Source: Macquaria australasica (lineage: Eukaryota; Chordata; Actinopteri; Centrarchiformes; Percichthyidae). Taken from it: a DNA stretch of 64,000 bases. Positions 1 to 12,959 of this stretch are shown here, one piece after another. Below the pieces are notes generated by a model, which was not told the DNA's origin, made no database searches, and saw only the letters and a list, made by a program, of their open reading frames with translations. The stretch covers positions 1,240,001 through 1,304,000 of the forward strand of contig SEMN01000046.1 in NCBI GenBank assembly GCA_005408345.1, in the 5' to 3' direction. The translations under genes and the position numbers were made by a program. Numbering within the stretch: the first letter of the stretch is position 1; every line of letters begins with the position of its first letter.

Positions 1-3000
1 AATAGCAACCAATCAGAAAGGCAGGCTCATACAAACGTTAGCTGAGTGAGTACAGCAATAAAAACTTTATATGAAAATGTCAGGTTTGTAATTGTGTGTG
101 AGTTTAGATTTTTTATGAGAATTGATTTACGTGTATTTCGACCAGCCTCCACTGCCTGTCGCTTCCGTGCTGTGATTTAATTGGTTAAAAGTTTCTAAGA
201 CAATCCCACTCCCCGCCTTTCTGCCTAGCTGCAGCTCACCAGTCCGGTAGAAAGAGGGCCTTGATGTGGGCTGGACCGGTTCATTGACCGACATTATACC
301 GCAGGTCACAGCAGCACAGAGGAACGACAGGCTGCCAGCGAGGTCAGTGGCTGATTTGACACCTCTGTTTTGTTTTTAAATCAGCCCCCAACTTCTCAGA
401 GACGTGTTGCTGAGCTAGCTAAAGTTAGCCTACTTGTATGTTAACCGGCTAACTTAACTTAACCCAACGTTAAGCGTTAACAGCTACATCCCTCTGGGGA
501 CTTGGCAAACAACTGTACTTACTTCGCTTGTTAACGTCGAGGAGTGAGCAGTAAGTAAGTTCTGATAAATTACGAGGGTTGTTGTTGTTTGCTGAAGTAA
601 GCTTGACAATTAGTCATAGTTTCACATCTGGGGTAAAGTCCTTCATCTCTTAACTGGAAGAAATGTCAGCTGTTGTGTAGTATAGGGCGCGCCCTGTTGA
701 GAGGACACAGTGTGTGTTAAAAAGCAGCTAAAAGGGCTTTCTGTGTGCTGAGCACTGGTGGAAATCAGTTGACGTTTGTCATGAAAGAAGACTGCTGTGG
801 TTAAATCTTATTTTTGCTCCACAGTGGACTGATTCTTCAGAGACTGGACATTAATCCAACGAATGCTAACGCAGAGCATTGCGTATAAGGTGTCTTTGCT
901 TAATTTAATATTGTGCTAAAACAGTGACCCCCTTAAAATGAAGCAATGTCTACTTGTGATCTCTTAGTGTGTGCAGCTGTGAGCAGTTCAACTAATACTT
1001 TGTTTTCCTGTCATGTTGTTTCGTTAGGGGGATTATCTTAATTTAGACTTAATTTTGTGTAACAGATTTTCCTTCTTATCCCTTTAAACCTCATGACCCC
1101 TCACATTTACGTTGGTACCCGTGGAGGGTCCTGACCCCAAGGTTGGGCTCTGACTAAATGCTTTTCAGCCCATGCATATTAATCTCACTGATCTGGGTCT
1201 ACGCTATTTTAGATAAAGCTGAACTATATAAGACAGTTCCACTTTTAAGAACGTAGCTCTTCCCTTCTTTGGTTAATTTACTGTTTTAATCTACATTAGC
1301 ATTTCTTTCTTTCTTTCTTCTCTGTCTGTGAGATCAGGGACAACTGTAGTGTCTTGGATCGAGGACAGCTGTAGGCCTCTTTAACCCACTGACTAGCTGA
1401 TCTCTCTTTTGTCCTGTCGCAAGTATCTCAATTGTTTCCTGGAGATATACCAGCTTGTCCATTTAATATCAAAGGTCACATAGTGTTTCAGCTCCAAAGG
1501 GAGCGTAGTAGCTTTCCCTTCTCTGAAAGGGTGATGATGAACATTGTGAGGATGTACAAATAGCCTTATAATGCAATAGGAAGAGGCAAGATAGCCTTTT
1601 TATGAGTGCTTTGCTGGAATCACTTGTCAGTGAGATGATTATTTCCAAAAGTCTAAAACAGCTTAATTTGTGCTGCATAACAGCCTTCCTCATAATATGT
1701 ACTGTGTCTCTGAAAATTATCTCAGGTTCATCTCACACTTGATAGCAGCGAGTATAGTGTCAGACTTTGTTCTGTAATAAAGCCAGTGAAGATCTCATCA
1801 ATTGCCTCTCAGAAAAAGACATGTTGCTCAACCAAGCTGTTGCAACAAAATGCAATTTGCAATCACAGAGATCCCCGAGTGACTGTCTGGAACACCACAG
1901 GTCATGAAAACATCAGAGAGAGTATTTTATTCACCCTGACATCTAAAAGAATGTGTGAAATGAATAAACAGTAGTTCTATATAAAGGTCATCCGTGGTTG
2001 GAACTGCTTGGCTTCACTCTAGTTTGCTGGATATGAGGCTTGTCTCTCCGTCAACAGGTTCTTCTGTGAGGTGGATGTGTAGCCTAATCTACCTGAGCGT
2101 TTACTGCATGTTGGCAACAGGTTACAGCTGGTCGGCTGCTCTCCTCCTCAGGCTACTGCTGTATATTTTCCCCAGCAGTATGATCACAGAGGTCATGTCC
2201 TTCTTTGACTCGTCTGCCTTATACATCAGGTCAACCATGGTAAACGCTTGTTAATAGTGCTTCAGTAAATACAGGTGGAGTCCACTTATGTCTCCCTATG
2301 CCATCTGGTAGAACACAAGCAGATGCCGTCCACATGTTGGGAGCACCGGAAAGAAAAGGGAAAGATGCTTTGCTGCAGAGGGTTCCCTCCACTCAGCTAT
2401 CATGCCTCTTTGCTTTCCTCACTTTCATCTCTTTTCGTCACGTTTTTGATTATTTTCATTGTCGATTGATCTGTCAATTATTGGATTAACCATTATTATG
2501 GGTTTATTTGACCCCTTTCTGTGACCCAATTAAATATTAGATTTAGTTTTTACGGCAGCACTTCATTGAATTAATGGCATTGGGCTAGTTTTCACTTAAA
2601 GCAGTATTTCACTTGAGTAATTCTTTTGGCCTACTTTTCATGTAAAGCAATATTTTACATCAGTGGAAGTGCAGTATTGCTCAATATTTCAGTTACGAAT
2701 TTTCACATCATATAAATGATGTCCAGGTCCATTTTGTCTGTGTGCCTTCATGCGAGCTTGTGAACAATCAATCTCCAGTATTAGTGCCCTGCTGCTCCAC
2801 AGTTATTACCATTATTCCTGACTTTTTCCTTGACTCTAATCCATAATTTCTAATTAGTCTGACTTATCATGTCTGTATTCCTTTTATGTTGTGGCAATTA
2901 TCGCCTTGAAGTAACCACCACCTTGAGAAACCAATATTGTTAACAGTATACTGTTACTGATACAAAGTATAAAAAGTTGTATTAAGTAATAAGCTAAATC

Positions 3001-3767
3001 AAAGGAACAAGCCCAGGCTTGTTTGGGTTTCTCTTTCTTGTAGAAAACTTCTGACATCTTGATTGAACAGTTAAAATAAGTTTCTTTTAATAAACCTAGA
3101 GGAAGAAATCTTCTCTTGACTCTACCCATGATGTTGCCATGGAGACTGACTTTAAAAAGTACCTTAGCCACTATGATGTGCTATTAAAATGTCAGGCTAT
3201 TATTCTGACATCCTATAACATGATTTCAACTTCAAATCAAAATGATAATAATGTGTTTAAATGTATAACTCACGCATGCTAATCTTACACATTGATCTAC
3301 CAAACATTGGCCTCATTAATCCCTCTTTTCATGAGTACCTTTTGTAGACTTATTATTATTTCAGGATGCTATATAGTTTTAAAAATGCAAAAATATTGTC
3401 ATGGGAAGTTAACAAAATTCCAAATGTATCGTTGTCCAATTTTTAACTTTCAACTTTGACTTAGAGTAGAGACTTGAATTGTTTGCTTAGCTGCACCATT
3501 TTGTTTTTTTAAGTGCAGTTTCATCCTCATTGCATCATAGTGTTGACAAATGAATTTAACATAGTTGAGTTGCCTTGCTGCCTATTTTCTTAAACTGTCT
3601 GACAAGACAGTGATTCCATTTCTAAATTCATAAGACATTCCTTCTCTGTAAGATTAAGTATATCAGCCACTTAAACAAAGAATATCAGAGAGGGAGATGT
3701 ATTTCATCATGCGTACCAAGCAATATGAGGTGAATCTCTGTTTCTGACGCTCTATATTCCATGTCAG
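1..3767 (+). other. plin3: plin3 5' flank, first noncoding exon and intron 1
   Basis: This stretch has no coding ORF that I can support. It should hold the perilipin promoter, a noncoding first exon and the first intron. A plausible 5' exon ends at 342, where the sequence reads GCGAG|GTCAGT. A second possible donor (GAGCA|GTAAGT) sits near 550. The intron closes with TCCATGTCAG at 3767, just before the exon carrying the ATG. Positions 411-490 are dense in TAGC, GTTAGC and TTAAC words, which also occur near the starts of zfand5 and abhd17a. The remainder is AT-rich with a short CTTT-type run near 1302-1320. I cannot place the transcription start. Confidence 0.4.
240..342 (+). other. plin3: putative noncoding first exon of plin3 (5' end uncertain)
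   Basis: The only direct evidence is a fair donor site at 343 (GCGAG|GTCAGT) in a locally GC-richer segment. It lies upstream of a coding exon that itself begins 21 bases before its ATG, so a noncoding upstream exon is required. The left boundary is a guess. The GTAAGT near 551 is an alternative donor. Confidence 0.3.
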
Positions 3768-3788
3768 AGATTGAATCCAGCAGTCACA

Positions 3789-6700
3789 ATGGCAGACAGC
3801 GGGAAGACTAATGAGACTGGAGCTGCGGCAGCAGAACCAGCTAATGGAGACCAGCAGGTGAGGAGCACTGTGACCCAAAATGACACCTATTACAAAACCG
3901 AGGCATATTATGAACTCATTTGACGCTTAGAATTTCCCCATTTTGATAAACTGTGGGGAATCAAGTATTATTCCTAAAAGAATCCTTAAACTCTGTACTG
4001 AAAAGAGCTTGTCTTTGCAGACAGGATTGTATTTCACAATTGTTATGTCTTTTCAATGACATTAATGGTTGTTTGTTTTTTTTGTCCTAGAATGTTGTTT
4101 CCCGAGTGAGCAATTTACCTCTGGTCAGTTCAGCTTGCGGGGTGGTTTCTAGCGCCTACAGTAGCACCAAAGACAGTGTGCCCTTGCTGAAGGGAGTGAT
4201 GGATGCAGCAGAGAGTGGGGTCCGAACCCTGGGAGCAGCTGCCACCACGGGGTCCAAGCCTCTTTTGGACATTATAGAACCACAGCGTGAGTTCTTCTCT
4301 CTGTGTCAAAATATGATGTAATATATGTGCAATGACAGCACACACATTTACAACATTGAAATGTACTATAAAAGAATATTGCAAGCTTGTTGCACATTAA
4401 AGGTGTGAAACTGATGTCAGATCCACATGTTACCTCTGGGCTAGAATACGACAAGAATAAAAAATAGGTTTCTTCTTCTGTGAACAGAATTTTAGATTGT
4501 TTACTGGACATGAAACAATTACTGTTTTTGTTACTTACTTACAAAAACTACTTACTTACTTTTGTTACTTCCCACTGATCGAGTTAGCAGAGATAACAAC
4601 ATTTAATCTTACTCTCATCTGTTTTGTACTTGTTTCAGTTGCTACAGTAAATGAGTACGCTTTGAAAGGACTGGATAAGATGGAAGAGAAGCTGCCTATT
4701 CTTCACCAACCAGCAGATAAGGTCAGACAGAAAGCCATGCTACTGTAATGCAGGCAAAAATACATTTCAGACCCTGTTTTACTTGGTTATACTTTTTCCA
4801 CATTTTTAATTCAGATCAATTCAGTTTTTTATATAGCGCCATATCATAACAAAATTATCTCAGGGCACTTTTTCGAATAGAGCAGGTCTAGACCGACTCT
4901 TTATATTTACAGAGACCCAACAGTTCCCACCATGAGCAAGCACTATGCGACAGTGGCAAGGAAAAACTATTGATGTTAATATTAATAGAAATAATACTAA
5001 TAGCAATATTATAATAGTAATACTAATAATAAGAGCAATAACAGTAATAGCAGCAGTGGGTGTAGAGCAGGAACACGGGGGCAGCAGGTGGCCTGCAACC
5101 ATAGAGCCAGACTCTACAGCTCCGGAGGCAGAAATACCTGCAGAAAGCAACAGAAGGAGAGAGAGAGAGAGAGGAGAGAAAGCACACAACTACGGGAAGA
5201 AGTTGAATTAGTAACGAGCATTGATGGGATATGAGTGCGTACAGATGGAGAGGAAGAGGGAGAAGAGGAGAGAGGAGCTCAGTGCATCATAGGAAGTCTC
5301 CCGACAGTTTAGGCCTATAGCAGCATAACTAAGGGGTGGCTCAGGGGTCACCTGAGTCAGCCCTACTATAAGCTTTATCAAAGAGGAAAGCCTACTCTTA
5401 AATGTGAGGAGGTTGTCTGCCTCCCGTACACAAACTGGGAGCTGGTTCCACAGAAGAGGAGCTTGATAGCTGAAGGCTCTGGCTCCCATTCTACTTTTAG
5501 ATACTCTAGGAACCACAAGGAACCCTGCATTCTGGGAGCGCAGTGCTCTAGTGGGGTAATAGGGTACTATGAACTCTTTAAGATATGGTGTCTGACCATT
5601 TAGGGCTTTGAAGGTGAGGAGAAGGATTTTAAATTCTATTCTGGATTTTACAGGGAGTCGGTGTAGAGAAGCTAATATTGGAGAAATATGATCTTTTTAC
5701 TGTGCATTTGGTTTGATCAAGTATAATGTTAACCTTTATCACATTAAAACATGTGTGATAACTTACACATTCATGTATCAGAACACTTCAAACACAGCTC
5801 CGGTCATTAACAAGCCTTCTAAATAAGTCCACAAGTTGTATTACACTCCAGGTAACCATAGCAACAAGGTTTACACTTCACAACATGTGAACAGTAACTG
5901 TTTACCCCATGGTAAAAATTACGACGCCATGGGTTAAACTGACTACAAACAGACATTGAAAATATGGTCATGGTATAAGTGGGATAAAACACTCAAGGGT
6001 GTCCTAAAAAAGAAAACAATGGAATTGATGGAGAAAACACCACTCCCTAGCCTCCACCTCATCACTTACTCTGTTAATTTCTCCTCGTAGGCCAAATTGT
6101 CTCAAATGTCATATCTGTCGATAAGATGAAAGCTATGTAGAAAATACATAATAGCACCACCATTACTCTTCGCTCATGGCACATAATCTGCTCTTTCTTC
6201 CTCAGGTGGTGTCGGACACGGTAGGTATGGTGTACCAGTCGGTGGTGGGGGCTGTGATGGGCGGTGTCGAGCTGACCCGGGCAGCAGTCAGCGGAGGTAT
6301 CATCACCGCCATGGGCACCAGGATGGGCCAGATGGTCAGCAGTGGGATGGGCCTGGCCCTGAGCCGATCCGAGGACTGGGTTGACCAGAACCTACCACTC
6401 ACTGAGAGGGAGCTGGGTCAGTAGCTGTCCTAAATGTGGAAAGCATAATCAGTCCATCGAAACCAGGGGAGGTGATAAAGCCATATGTCTACTGTCGAGG
6501 TGTAGACAGGTGTGTTTTGACAGTTGGATCAAATGAAGCAGAAACAAGGCTGCAATTGGAATTAATTAATTATGGACGAGTGGCCAGTGTGTCAAGTTTT
6601 TATCACAGATGATCACAAATGAGGAGAGCAGCTTTTCTCCCATTTATCATGTAATGCTGATAACAAAGAAATCTAGGGCTTCAAGACCCAGTCAGTAATG

Positions 6701-9700
6701 TTTTTGACCATATAAAGTTGAGATATATGCACATGTACTATTGCAGAGTAGAGTGCAAAAGTAGTAAGCATTCCATGTTTTTCTCTCCTTATTATAATGA
6801 ATGAAAACGAAGAGCTGTTTCACTCCAATGCATGAATAACGCAGATGTAAACAAAGCTTTAATAGTGACAAAGCACTTGCTGTTAAATTTTGGTGGTGTG
6901 GCTTTTGTTAACATTTGGATCACAGAATGCACCTTTTTAATATATCTCATAAAAGCAATAGCTTTCACTTTCTCTTCATTGCTTAATGATGTATTACATA
7001 ATACATAATTAGATATGCTACACCACCTTAATCTAATTTTTTCCACTTTTTTATTTTTTCATTACCTTTTACATTAGCACTTGCAATCAAAATATAAATA
7101 GGAAAAAAATAGTACTTAGTTTCACATAGGCATATGAAAAGTATATTAGTGCTGGTGTCCCATCTACTTTCAGTTAAGCATTAAAAATGCTATAATTTTG
7201 CTTTAAAGAGGAAAATGTAAAAAATGTTTAAGCACAATAATTAGCCTTATATCCCTTACATTACTCCAAGCTTAATTTCATACATTATAAATTGTAGCTG
7301 GCATTACTGCCATTTACTGAAACTTAATGTATTCCATAATTAATATGCGTGAATGATGGCATTTGCACTATTTGCCATTTACTATGGGAGTCAGTAGCCG
7401 ACACTGTGTCCTTGTTTCACTGATCTATAGATCAAACAGCAAATTTGATGAGACTGTCCAAATAAATTATCATTTTAAAGGCAAGACAGGGTGATGTGGC
7501 AATGGTGGGGGTGGTCGTGATAAGTGTTAAATTCTACCACAGTGACTGGATCCGAACACATGAATGGTTGATGCTATTCATAGAGAGCGAGGCAGGACAT
7601 TCCAATGAACTTCCCTTCTGTGAACTTGGCCCATAAAGCACCCACAATTTCCAACCTCTCACAGCTTTGACACCTGCTACTGTGATGTCATGTTATCATG
7701 AAAACCTGCCATACTCCAGTATAGCAGTAATACTCAAGTGGCCATCCTCTTCTTGAATATGGATATGAAAAAGATGTAACTGCAACTGTATTCAGCAGCA
7801 GCAGCAAAGTACCCGTAATGGCAGTACTCAGGGGATTTTTGATTTGTTCAGTGGTTACTGTGGCTTTTAACAGAGACACAGGGAGATAGTGTTACTCTGC
7901 ATATCCCTTAGCTTCCACAGACTGATGAGGTGGCTCTCAAGTCATTTTGTCTCCCCGGAGCAGATGTGCAGAGTCAAGTAGTCCAACTTGGAACAGATAC
8001 ACCAGTTGGCACAGTGAGAGGGGGCCAGTTGTGCCTCCATCCATCACTCAAAACATGCCTCAAAGAATGTACATATACTGAATTTCTATTTCTTCACAAA
8101 ACAGTTAAAACTAAAAAACAAAAGGAGAGATCAAGAATGGCTGATATGTTTTTTGGATTATCCTTTTCCAAGAGTCTGCAAAACGTGTGTATAACATACT
8201 GTACTATAATCACACCTCCGTGCTCACACCTAAATATTTAAAGCCATACTCAAAATTCTAGATGGCCCCACTACATAAAACATCTTTTTGGAATATATAT
8301 GAGATTAACACTATTCTCTTTCAGCTGCTGTGGCTGAACCTGCCACCAGTGACATGACTACCCCGCCTGCCAGCCCCAGCGAGGTGACTACCTCACCTGC
8401 CAGCCCCAGCTACTTTGTCCGCTTGGGGAAACTCTCTGCAAAAGTACAGGAGCGAGCGCTACAGCAGTCCCTGGTCCGTGCACGGCATGCCAGGGATGCC
8501 ACCTATACTGCAGTGGCTCAGATTACGAGTACTCTGGACCTGCTAGAGAGTGCCCGCACCAGTCTAGGTACCGCCGGTAACCAGATAGGAGGAGCCTCAG
8601 AGCAGCTGCTGCAGCGCTGGACAGAGTGGAAGCAGAAGCAGGCTGGAGCTGGACAGACTGAGTCAGAGCCAGATGGGACCAGAGATGAGGCTGAGGTCAG
8701 GGCTGAAGCATTTGGGGATGACTTAATGGTTTCTAACCAGATTATTTTTGCATTTCACCGCATTTACAGTGTAGATACTGTACATATGAAGTATGTATAC
8801 TCCAAAGTCACTTGGAATACCGCTTGAACAAAGGAAAGAAATCTCAGAGCATCATAGGGAACAAAACAAGAGTCTTGAAATTCAGCAATAAATGAGACTT
8901 GCATTTTGTAGGCTGACATTGTATTGTAATGCCCCAACAGATTCATTGGGGACAGGAGTGACATTACATTGTGTCATCAGGATTAGGATGGGATGGGGAA
9001 ACTACCTAGGCCTAAGGAAGGGATTGATATGTTACAGCTATATTATCATCTGTCATTTAAAATGCAAATGTTTATCATTTATCTCTATTTTTATTTCCAC
9101 TTTCTGTTCACAGCAGCTGGAATGGCAGGCCCTCTCCATGGTACGCGGTCTGAGTGACCAGCTGATGTCAGCGTGCTCCAATGTGGTGTCAAGTGCTCAG
9201 GGTCTGCCAGGTGCTGTCCAGGACCAGCTGACCAGCGCAAGGCGATCAGCTGAAGAACTGCACTCCTCCCTGGGGAACACCAGCACAATCACACCCCTCC
9301 TTCTGGAGGGGAGCCGTCACCACCTGACCCAAGTACTAATTGCACCACGCTGTCTTTACTGCAGTGTTGTTGTTTTTTGCTGCATCAGCTTAGCTAAATA
9401 TAGTTTAGTGCTTGATGTTTTATTTTATTTTTCAATACCAACAGTTAGTCCTTCAGATAACCTTTTTATTGGTGCTTAAATAATACCCGCAGAGTCTTAT
9501 TGAACAGGAATTAAACAGGAAACGCCTGCATACTTTACATAAACAAACATCCATTCTCAGGGGTGTCTGCTCATTCATATGCATTTATGAAACTAGGACA
9601 GTCAAACTTAAGTTGTGTTTAGTAATGTACACATATAACCTCAATATTACCTACCAACAATAGATAAGATAAGATAAGCCTTTATTGTCCCACAGCGGGG

Positions 9701-12302
9701 AAATTTTTAGCGTTGCAGCAGCCAGCAAAAGTGTCATATATAGAAATACAATAAAAATAAATAGAAAAATAGTCCTATACACAGTATAGACAGAAATAAA
9801 TAATAGAGTGACTGAGTGCAGTTGTAAGTATGAACAAATAGATAAGATAAAAATATTGCACATATATAATATACATGTATATGAAAAATATTTCACAGCA
9901 ACATATGAAGTAGATAACATCATGAATACAATATATGTATGAAGATAATGCACAGCAGTAGATGAAGTATAGTAGTGAATAGTCTGCACACTGACAGTCA
10001 AGTGTAGATTACCGGGAGTTGTACTGATTATAGAGTCTGACAGCAGCAGGCAGGAAGGACCTACGGTACCTCTCCTTCAGACACCGCGGGTGGAGCAGCC
10101 GGTCGCTGAAGGAGCTGCCCAGTGCTGAAAGAGTGACATGTAGGGGGTGAGAAGTGTTCTCCAGTAGTGATGATAGCTTGGCCACCATTCTCCTGCCTCC
10201 CACCACCTCCACTGAGTCCAGAGGGCATCCAAGGACAGAGCTGGCCTTCTTTACCAGTCTGTCCAGTCTCTTCCTATCCCTGGAAGAGATGCCACTGGCC
10301 CAACAGGTCACCCCATACAAGACAGCTGATGCCACCACAGAGTCATAGAAAGTCCTCAGGAGCGCACCCTGCACTCCAAAAGATCTTAGTCTCCTGAGCA
10401 AAAAGAGACGGCTCTGGCCCTTTTTAAACAGAGCGTCCGTATTGTCTGACCAGTCCAGTTTGCTGTTCAAGTGAACACCCAGATACTTGTACGATCTCAC
10501 AATCTCAATGTCCGTTCCCTGGATGTTCACTGGTGTAGGTGGAGGGAGTTTGCGCCTGCCTTAGTCCACCACCAGCTCTTTGGTTTTACTCGCGTTGATC
10601 TGGAGGCGGTTCTGCTGACACCAACCCACAAAGCCCTGGGTCAGTTCTCTGTACTCCCCATCATCCCCGTTGGTGATGAGGCCGACGATGGCAGAGTCGT
10701 CAGAGAACTTCTGCAGGTGACAGTTCGAAGTGTTATGGGTGAAGTCCGCTGTGTAGAAGGTGAACAGGAAAGGCGCCAGAACGGTTCCCTGTGGAGCCCC
10801 TGTGCTGCAGAGAAGTGTGTCAGACACACAGTCCTGTAACCTCACATACTGTGGTCGGTTTGTGAGGTAGTCCAGGATCCATGCTGCCAGGTGATGGTCC
10901 ACCCCAGCGTGCTCCAACTTGTCCCCCAGAATCCTGGGCTGGATGGTGTTAAAAGCACTGGAGAAATCAAAAACATGATCCTCACAGTGTTTCCAGCCTT
11001 TTCTAGGTGAGAGAGGGATGTGTGAAGTAGGTAAATGACAGCGTCATCCACCCCAATGCGGGGTTGGTAGGCAAACTGCAGAGGGTCCATACATGGGCTC
11101 ACCAGCGGACGCAGGTGAACAAGGACCAGTCTCTCCAGGGTCTTCATCAGGTGAGAGGTCAATGCCACTGGCCTATAGCCATTGAGGTCCTTGGGGTGTG
11201 GGGTCTTCGGCACAGGAACCAGACACGATGTTTTCCACAGTTTTGGCACCCTCCCCAGCTTCAGACTCAGGTTGAACAGGTGTTCAACAGTCCCACACAG
11301 CTGGTCCGCACAGGATTTCAGAAGTCTGGAGCTGATGCCGTCTGGGCCCGCCGCCTTCCTCAGTTCGTTTCTCACCTGGGATGTTGTGAGGAACAGTCCA
11401 GTTGAGCTTGTAGAGAGCATGGGGGCTGAATGGGGGGTGTTTGCGGGTGTGAAATGGGGAGATGGGCCCAGCCCAGGCTGTGGTGTGGGTGTATTAAGTG
11501 GCTGTAAGCTGAGGGCTGTGGGGAGTGATAAGTGGTGAGATGAGGGAGGGGGAGGGCTGTAGGCAGGGAGGGTAGATGGTAATGATGGTTGCAGAGGAGA
11601 CGGGGCAGGGGGAGGGGTAGATGCCTGATCGAATCTGTTGAAGAATACGTTCAGGTCATCTGCCCACTTCTGATCCCCCGCAGGCCGGGGCTTGGAGTCC
11701 ATATGGCCCGAGATGGTTTTAAGGCCCTTCCAAACTCCTCTGGTGTTATTTTTCTGCAGTTGACTCTCCAACTTTCTCCTGTAGCTGTTTTTCCCCTCCC
11801 TGATCCTCCTCCTTAGCTCTCGCTGGACACTCTTCAACTCCTCCTTGTTACCCGATACAAAAACTCTCTTTTTTTCCTTGAGGAGAGCCTTAATATCAGG
11901 AGTAATCCAGGGTTTATTGTTGGCGAAACAACGTACAGTCCTAGTGGGGATGGTGTTTTCCACACAGAAGTTTATGTAGTCCGTCAGACAGTCTGTGAGG
12001 TTGTCAATATCCTCCCCATGAGCGTCACTAAAAATGTCCCATACAGTAGTGTCAAAACAGTCCTTTAAAGCCTCCTCTGCTCCATTAGACCACTTCTAAC
12101 AGAGTGTATTTGTTTTGATTATGGTTTAGTAATTCTAATACTAGTATGTGCTTGTTCCCAGGTTCAACAGTCTCTGGATGGTGTCATGGAGTATCTCTTA
12201 AACAACACACCACTCAACTGGCTGGTGGGACCTTTTGCCCCTCAGATCACTGAGAAGTCAGAGGGAGATATGGCGATGGAGCAGAGCGGACCACAGACCT
12301 AG
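3789..12302 (+). CDS. plin3: Perilipin, plin3-like lipid droplet coat protein (7 coding exons)
   Basis: Coding exons are 3789-3857, 4091-4286, 4639-4721, 6206-6416, 8325-8695, 9114-9332 and 12162-12302. Phases match and they give 429 aa, close to the 434-437 aa of mammalian PLIN2/PLIN3. Perilipins coat cytosolic lipid droplets and control lipase access. Residues 24-116 form the PAT domain (NVVSRVSNLPLVSS, then EPQLATVNEYALKGLDK). Residues about 117-160 are the amphipathic 11-mer repeat region. Residues about 205-420 match the C-terminal four-helix bundle, starting SYFVRLGKLS and ending near NTPLNWLVGPFAPQITE. The start is the first ATG of the exon (ACAATGG). The paralogue is not certain: NVVSRVSNLPLVSS and NTPLNWLVGP resemble PLIN2, while GVRTL, VVSDTV and PFAPQITEK fit PLIN3. 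Linkage to abhd17a favours plin3. The 11-mer region looks shorter than in mammals. Introns 4 and 7 carry antisense LINE fragments; intron 5 (6417-8324) shows only AT-rich sequence. Confidence 0.93.
4808..5698 (-). mobile_element. 5'-truncated LINE (L2/Rex-like) 3' end, antisense in plin3 intron 4
   Basis: Read on the minus strand, 5640-5208 encodes a LINE ORF2 C-terminal tail, with recognisable pieces such as FKALNG, ALRSQNAGFLVVPR, RAFSYQAPLLWNQLP and FKSRLSSL. This is followed by a 3' UTR that ends in GGCGCTATATAAAAAACTGAATT and a short AATT-type tail near 4808. That end structure is typical of fish CR1/L2/Rex-group LINEs. The reverse transcriptase core is absent, so this is a dead 5'-truncated copy. 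The boundary at about 5698 is where LINE-like sequence fades. I did not find target duplications. Confidence 0.75.
9662..12096 (-). mobile_element. Degenerate non-LTR retrotransposon (CR1/L2/Rex-like), antisense in plin3 intron 7
   Basis: The minus strand carries most of a LINE reverse transcriptase domain. It starts near 12096, with N-terminal sequence around NKPWITPDIKALLKEKK at about 11930. The RT body follows (AAGPDGISSRLLK, LNGYRPVALTSHLMKTLERL, GAPQGTVLAPFLF). The catalytic box reads FSDDSAIVG at about 10700, with Ser before the Asp pair. A thumb-like region (YKYLGVHLNSKLDW) runs to 10009. The 3' end at 9662-9720 has the usual fish LINE form: GGGACAATAAAGGCTTATC followed by ATCTT repeats. 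The frame is broken by a frameshift near 10960-10985 and an in-frame stop near 10560, so it is a pseudogene. The endonuclease half is missing by 5' truncation. Clade assignment is by resemblance only. Confidence 0.88.
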
Positions 12303-12900
12303 ATTTGAAGACTTTAATGTGTTTCTCCATAAGTTAATCAATGTGGTGACAGACTAGTGTTTACTGTAGATGGACCATTTTAAAAAATATATCTGCTTGC
12401 TTTAATGAAAGAGGCCTTAAATTCAATCAAGTTTTCTTTATGATGCACTAAACTTGCACTTATTAGTTGATGACACTATATTTGTGATGTAGAAGTTAAT
12501 GGAATTTAATCGACTAAAGGCTCTGACCTGTGGCCATAGAGAATTTACACATTTGTGCACTTTATTATTTATCCTGAAAAAGATAAAAGTATTTTTACAT
12601 CTTGAAGATTACTCTATGCATGTGCCCATACTGGTGGTTGTGAGACTCCCAGATTCAGATGCATTCCCAGAATCAAGCCAAATGTATGTTGCCTGTCAAC
12701 ACCAAGACCATTTTAGGGCTCTAAATTCCCTTTGTGAGAATGGCATGTGAGATGTGGAGTTCATACTGCAGTCATTCGTTTTTAGATTTGCAATTTTAAT
12801 GTCAGTATTTTGTGGCTGAACCTTGATGGGTTCATGGAAGCAGTCAATGAGCTGTCAATGAGCTGGCATGTCAATAAAATGTTGACACAGCACAGTGTCT
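12303..12900 (+). other. plin3: plin3 3' untranslated region
   Basis: The sequence from the stop to about 12895 is AT-rich without a supportable ORF and ends with a canonical AATAAA. I read it as a single-exon 3' UTR of about 0.6 kb. A short tandem duplication (CAATGAGCTG / TCAATGAGCTGG) lies just upstream of the poly(A) signal at about 12844-12868. Confidence 0.7.
12873..12878 (+). terminator. plin3: poly(A) signal of plin3 (AATAAA)
   Basis: A canonical AATAAA lies 571 bases after the stop codon, with GT-rich sequence (TGTCTGTCTCGCGTTTG) about 15-35 bases downstream as expected for a cleavage element. It sits only about 140 bp before the CRE of the zfand5 promoter region. Confidence 0.7.
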
Positions 12901-12959
12901 GTCTCGCGTTTGAATACATACATTAAAGTGTTATTTCGGAGTTTCTTGTTGTTGCGCTG

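Noticed and set aside
8324..8827. longer reading of plin3 exon 6 to 8827
   Set aside because: The frame runs past a good donor at 8695/8696 into intron sequence; joining to 9114 restores the perilipin alignment.
10471..11816. several plus-strand ORFs of 75-122 codons in plin3 intron 7
   Set aside because: They are shadows of the antisense LINE reverse transcriptase frame.
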